Shown: positions 59,005-64,000 of the stretch, in pieces | Layout of the letters: the number at the start of each line of letters is the position of its first letter | How positions within the stretch are numbered: position 1 is the first letter of the stretch | NCBI GenBank assembly: GCA_020736575.1 | Contig: JAGPYM010000002.1 | Location: 3,286,001-3,350,000, forward strand | DNA from: Thelonectria olida | Lineage: Eukaryota; Ascomycota; Sordariomycetes; Hypocreales; Nectriaceae | DNA: 64,000 nucleotides | Direction of reading: 5' to 3' | Translations under genes and position numbers: made by a program | The notes under the pieces: model-generated | Told to the model about the DNA's origin: nothing | Seen by the model: only the letters and a program-made list of their open reading frames with translations | Databases searched by the model: none

Positions 59005-60456
59005 ATGGATACGAAAGCCGCCGACGATCGGCACCAGAATGAAGAAGATCATGATCCCAGTCCCGAAGCCCCGGAGCCGCAGGAGGACAGCAAGCAAGAG
59101 CAGCATCAACCAGAGTCGGAGCTAGACCAGTCACCACAAGATGAATCATCACAACCACAAACACTATTGCTCTCCCCCGAGAAGCAGCCCCAAACCCATA
59201 CCCCAATTGACTTCGTCACCTTGGGCATGTTTATTATCGGTTCGTCTTGTCCTCCCAGACTCACATTGTCTCACCTTGTGACGGTATCGGTGAAGTAATT
59301 GCTGACATGGCATACAGACGACATCGACTTCATTCCGCCAACCCCCCCGGTCAAGAACATTCTTGGCGGTGCCGGTACTTACTCTGCCCTGGGCGCCCGA
59401 CTCTTCTCTCCACCACCCATCTCTTCCTCTGTAGGCTGGATTGTTGATCAAGGATCCGACTTTCCGCCAGCCCTATCCACCGTCATTGACAGCTGGTCAA
59501 CGTCAGCACTCTTCCGTCGCGATGGCCTTCGACTCACCACCCGCGGCTGGAATGGTTACGAGGGCGCTGCCGAGAAGCGCGCTTTCAAGTACTTAACCCC
59601 AAAGAAGCGTCTCACTGCCGAGGACCTCACCCCAACCCTGTTGCAGTCCCGCTCGTTCCATCTCATATGTTCCCCATCACGCTGTCGGGAGCTTGTCACA
59701 GAAATCATCAGGTTCCGGAAGAGGACTGCCCCCCTAGAGTCATACTCGAAGCCCATCTTCATCTGGGAACCCGTCCCTGACTTGTGCACACCAGATGAGC
59801 TGCTCAACTGCACCAACACATTGCCCCTCGTCGACATCTGTAGCCCTAACCACACCGAACTGGCAGGTTTCATGGGCGATGACGGAATCGACTCAGAGAC
59901 GGGTGAGATTTCAACCGTCGCTGTTGAACGTGCCTGCGAGCAGCTACTTGCCAGTATGCCTCTTCAGTCATTTACCCTGGTTGTTCGCGCTGGAGAGAAG
60001 GGCTGCTATATCGCGAAGAACGGCGGGAGGAAGCGACATGGCGATCCTACGTCAAAAACGAAGCGTCGCAAAAAGGACTACGTGCGGGGCGGTCTTCAGC
60101 CAGACACCGACATGGAGGCTCTTTTTGCTGGCCTTCTTCAAGACGCAGATGGCTTCGTTGCCCGCGAGGAGATTGAGGTTGACCCCGGTATCGAGAAATG
60201 GATCCCAGCTTATCACCAGGGCCCTTCCAAAGTGGTTGATCCTACAGGAGGCGGCAACACCTTCCTTGGCGGGCTAGGTGTCGCCCTTGCCCGAGGCGAG
60301 AGTGTTGAGGATGCGGCTATCTGGGGGACCGTAGCGGCAAGCTTTGCCATTGAACAGGTCGGTGTTCCGGTGTTGGGTAGAGACGGGGATGGTCAGGAAA
60401 CATGGAATGGACAGAGCGTCCAGGCTCGTTTGCGCGATTTCAAGCAAGGTTTATGA
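59005..60456 (+). CDS. MAK32: PfkB-like carbohydrate kinase fold protein, Mak32-like
   Basis: Two exons, 59005-59239 and 59318-60456, give 457 residues. The first 65 residues are Glu/Gln/Pro-rich and disordered. The kinase fold starts with IDFVTLGMFIIDDIDFIPP and NILGGAGTYSALGARLF, resembling the first strands and glycine pair of PfkB kinases. The ATP-site end is VVDPTGGGNTFLGGLGVALARG, where the usual GAGD catalytic motif reads GGGN. The aspartate base is therefore replaced, which suggests a non-catalytic or altered enzyme, as in Mak32 proteins. A basic insert (KRRKKD near residue 275) is present. Yeast Mak32 is needed for stable maintenance of the L-A double-stranded RNA element; its biochemical role is unknown. 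Confidence 0.82.
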
Positions 60457-60682
60457 GCCTAGACACGAAAAAACCACCCGTCAAACCCTGGCAACAGGTG
60501 CTAGGATATAGAAATAACATGATGAAATGTCTTTTGTGTCCACCTTGAGTTTTACCATGTGACTCCTATAGCCTTTTCCCAGCATCCAAATGGAATATAA
60601 CCGCTGATACCCCCAAGAACCGCAACCAGACTGGCCGATCCCTCCCCGACGCCAAACGAGTTTATATCATCATCCTTGTCAT

Positions 60683-63464
<2,782 letters not shown>

Positions 63465-63859
63465 CTTGGCGGTTTTGTTGGGGTATCTTGCCTCTCAATG
63501 ACAGGGTGAACAAGATATGCGAGGGGTGGGGTGAAAGCGATGGGCCCTGCTTTGTTTGTCCTCGGTGTCGGGAAATTGGGTGTCGCCGCGTTCCGAGTAG
63601 AACGCGTCTTTTTCGCGTAAAGTGGGAGTGGCTGAGTGGAACCTATGTTAGAGGGGGGGACTGTGGCTTAACTGGCAATGTGGCTTGAGAGACGAGACGC
63701 ACCCTGCTGGGACAACGGCATGTGGGACCAGAGCCCGAATAAGCTTCCTTTTCCTTTGACGGTGTCCTTCCTTGAGCTGGGGCGACAAAGTGACGTCCTC
63801 TTCTTGTGCGCCCACCCTTTAATCATCCTTACGCTTCCTACTGCGCCTATTCATGAGCC
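63465..63859. other. Divergent promoter region MCM3 / EXO70
   Basis: 395 bases between diverging starts. Contains ACGCGT at 63602 and TTTTTCGCG at 63609-63617 on the MCM3 side, and a short upstream open frame overlapping the EXO70 start. Confidence 0.55.
63602..63607. promoter_or_regulatory. MluI cell-cycle box (ACGCGT) in MCM3 promoter
   Basis: ACGCGT about 138 bases upstream of the MCM3 start, followed within two bases by TTTTTCGCG, an E2F/SBF-like core. Both are typical of G1/S-regulated genes bound by MBF/SBF-type factors. Function inferred. Confidence 0.5.
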
Positions 63860-64000
63860 ATGGCTGTCGGCCTGGTCGCTACTGGCCATAATACGCTCGA
63901 CGAGGAGGCTCGAGCCGAGGTCGATGTGCTCAACTCACGCCTGGAGAAGACGACGCAGTTGACCAAGAAGATCCAGTCTTGTCTTGGTCGACTTGATGCC
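63860..64000 (+). CDS. EXO70: Exocyst subunit Exo70 (5' part, cut by window end)
   Basis: The first 47 codons run to the window edge without intron or stop, beginning MAVGLVATGHNTLDEEARAE and continuing VLNSRLEKTTQLTKKIQSCL. This coiled-coil start matches fungal Exo70, the exocyst subunit that binds Rho GTPases and plasma-membrane PI(4,5)P2 to tether secretory vesicles. Identity rests on this short N-terminus, so it is less certain than for complete genes. An out-of-frame ATG at 63853 opens a 12-codon frame that overlaps the start and ends at 63891. Confidence 0.75.
   Translation, partial: MAVGLVATGHNTLDEEARAEVDVLNSRLEKTTQLTKKIQSCLGRLDA

Overview
This window is eukaryotic: a gene-dense stretch of a filamentous ascomycete genome. 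Genes are split by short GT-AG introns of about 50 to 120 bases, often with a TACTAAC-type branch point. Both strands are used and every recognisable product is a fungal housekeeping or regulatory protein. The Ctf1/Far-type zinc-cluster factor, the Pcs1-type monopolin and the overall protein character suggest Sordariomycetes, probably Hypocreales; that placement is inference from protein resemblance. I saw no rRNA, tRNA, CRISPR, transposon or secondary-metabolite cluster.

Layout. 0.6-6.3 kb: a beta-hydroxyacid dehydrogenase, V-ATPase subunit e (Vma9), Arv1 and a cytosolic LysM protein. 8.3-11.6 kb: a Ctf1/Far-type transcription factor whose DNA-binding domain is split over tiny exons. 14.8-22.6 kb: Mcd4 (GPI anchor synthesis), Pcs1/Csm1 (monopolin) and Msp1 (mitochondrial AAA extractase). 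23.6-31.7 kb: cystathionine beta-lyase, a small candidate gene, the Serinc protein Tms1 and a nodulin-like MFS transporter. 32.6-36.1 kb: Bst1 (GPI inositol deacylase). 39.2-50.7 kb: Pms1 (mismatch repair), an unrecognised four-TM protein, adrenodoxin reductase Arh1, ETF-alpha and the SWIRM/SANT chromatin remodeller subunit Rsc8/Ssr2. 52.8-64 kb: carnitine acetyltransferase, adenylyl cyclase-associated protein, a Mak32-like PfkB protein, Mcm3 and the first 47 codons of Exo70.

Functional threads. (1) Fatty-acid and acetyl-carbon use: a Ctf1/Far factor, carnitine acetyltransferase and ETF-alpha share the window, and the CCTCGG/CCGAGG core bound by Far proteins occurs upstream of the latter two. 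The carnitine acetyltransferase gene can encode both a mitochondrial form and a peroxisomal form. (2) GPI-anchor and ER lipid biology: Arv1, Mcd4 and Bst1. (3) Chromosome replication and repair: Mcm3 and Pms1, each with an ACGCGT cell-cycle box upstream, plus Pcs1. None of these is a tight cluster; the co-location may be chance.

Exon boundaries were assigned by hand from splice consensus, frame continuity and family resemblance. Two multi-kilobase stretches (11.6-14.8 and 36.1-39.2 kb) hold no gene I can support. I did not find a clearly novel multi-gene system. The most notable points are the two-way targeting of carnitine acetyltransferase, the zinc cluster broken by 25- and 18-base exons, an unresolved reading-frame change in PMS1, terminal introns whose donor overlaps an in-frame stop, and dispersed TACTTCGTAC and TACCTAGGTA motifs.
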